DNA of 64,000 bases, from assembly GCF_019331775.1 (NCBI RefSeq), contig NZ_JAHBBD010000010.1, forward strand, positions 1 through 64,000, in the 5' to 3' direction. Origin of the DNA: Bifidobacterium phasiani (GTDB lineage: Bacteria; Actinomycetota; Actinomycetes; Actinomycetales; Bifidobacteriaceae). Within the stretch, counting starts at the first letter, position 1. Each line of letters opens with the position of its first letter. Shown here one piece after another: positions 63,897-64,000 of the stretch. Below the pieces are notes generated by a model that was not told the DNA's origin, made no database searches, and worked only from the letters and a program-made list of their open reading frames with translations. The position numbers were made by a program, and so were the translations under genes.

Positions 63897-64000
63897 GACT
63901 TCCCCTCCCCGTCCTGCGCCTGCGTGCGGTCGGCGTCCTTCGTCTCGCGCTCGATCTCGTCGGCGGTGGGGTTGCCGTCCTGCGGGTCGATCTTGCCCAT
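63893..64000 (-). CDS. Short hydrophilic protein upstream of nadD (partial or 35 aa)
   Basis: The frame is open from the window end to the TGA at 63895-63893 and overlaps the nadD GTG (GTGA). The visible 35 codons are acidic and polar ([17 protein letters not shown], then [15 protein letters not shown]). A CAT at 63998-64000 gives an ATG exactly at the window edge, so it is unclear whether this is a complete small protein or the tail of a longer one. In other actinobacteria a small protein can lie between proA and nadD. Confidence 0.55.
   Translation of the reverse strand: MGKIDPQDGNPTADEIERETKDADRTQAQDGEGKS

Overview
The window is very GC-rich chromosomal DNA (about two thirds G+C by eye) with actinobacterial gene content: paired rpsB-tsf, GuaB3, NADP isocitrate dehydrogenase, glmU-rsfS-histidine phosphatase, a comEA-comEC-holA-tsaE run, TsaB-RimI-TsaD, LeuS and a GH129-type alpha-N-acetylgalactosaminidase. 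The gene order style, the GH129 enzyme (known from host-glycan-using bifidobacteria) and the many alanine/glycine/aspartate-rich extensions make a high-GC Bifidobacterium the best guess. This is an inference from gene content, not a database match. No rRNA, prophage, CRISPR array or replication origin was seen.

Layout. 1-140 is the tail of an IS30-like transposase. 183-8917 is core metabolism and translation: a ProX-like editing deacylase, tsf, rpsB, def, a long-chain acyl-CoA ligase, a small Rv3235-like gene, guaB3 and icd. 9051-20536 is mostly cell envelope: an orphan periplasmic-binding lipoprotein, a second acyl-CoA ligase, an M23 protein, an orphan ZnuA with a Zur/Fur-type operator, a membrane-anchored polysaccharide deacetylase, an MFS protein, tRNA-Asn and a lipoprotein. 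21305-37119 is a nearly unbroken minus-strand block: tsaD-rimI-tsaB, then a D,D-carboxypeptidase with a VanR/VanS-like two-component system, then tsaE-holA-comEC-comEA, leuS, a solute-binding lipoprotein and corA. 37280-48987 carries a histidine phosphatase, the GH129 enzyme, a deoxyinosine glycosylase, a YtrA-type regulator with its ABC transporter, an ANT(6)/AadK-like adenylyltransferase, an orphan degenerate response regulator and an S10 peptidase. 49157-59082 is accessory: LURP-one, NTF2-like plus AAA ATPase, a VanZ-RDD protein, small membrane proteins, a ribbon-helix-helix-like stub, two tRNA-Ala genes, a Gly/Ser-rich membrane protein and a DUF1287 protein. 59306-64000 returns to core: histidine phosphatase, rsfS, glmU, tRNA-Gln, prs, nadD.

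How it works together. Several ATGA-type overlaps show translational coupling (rimI/tsaD, tsaB/rimI, comEA/comEC, corA/lipoprotein, YtrA/ATPase/permease, rsfS/phosphatase, NTF2/ATPase). TsaB, TsaD and TsaE build the t6A modification of tRNA. ComEA and ComEC are the DNA-binding and channel parts of DNA uptake.

The most interesting non-coding signals are: a family of three ~190-bp long-palindrome elements in intergenic DNA; a 47-bp element shared by the comEA and M23 upstream regions; 11-bp-period direct repeats at the VanRS-like system and at its neighbour carboxypeptidase; a GACACGCC motif just upstream of tRNA -35 boxes; and a cohort of genes whose -10-like hexamer lies 6-8 nt before the start codon, suggesting leaderless mRNAs.
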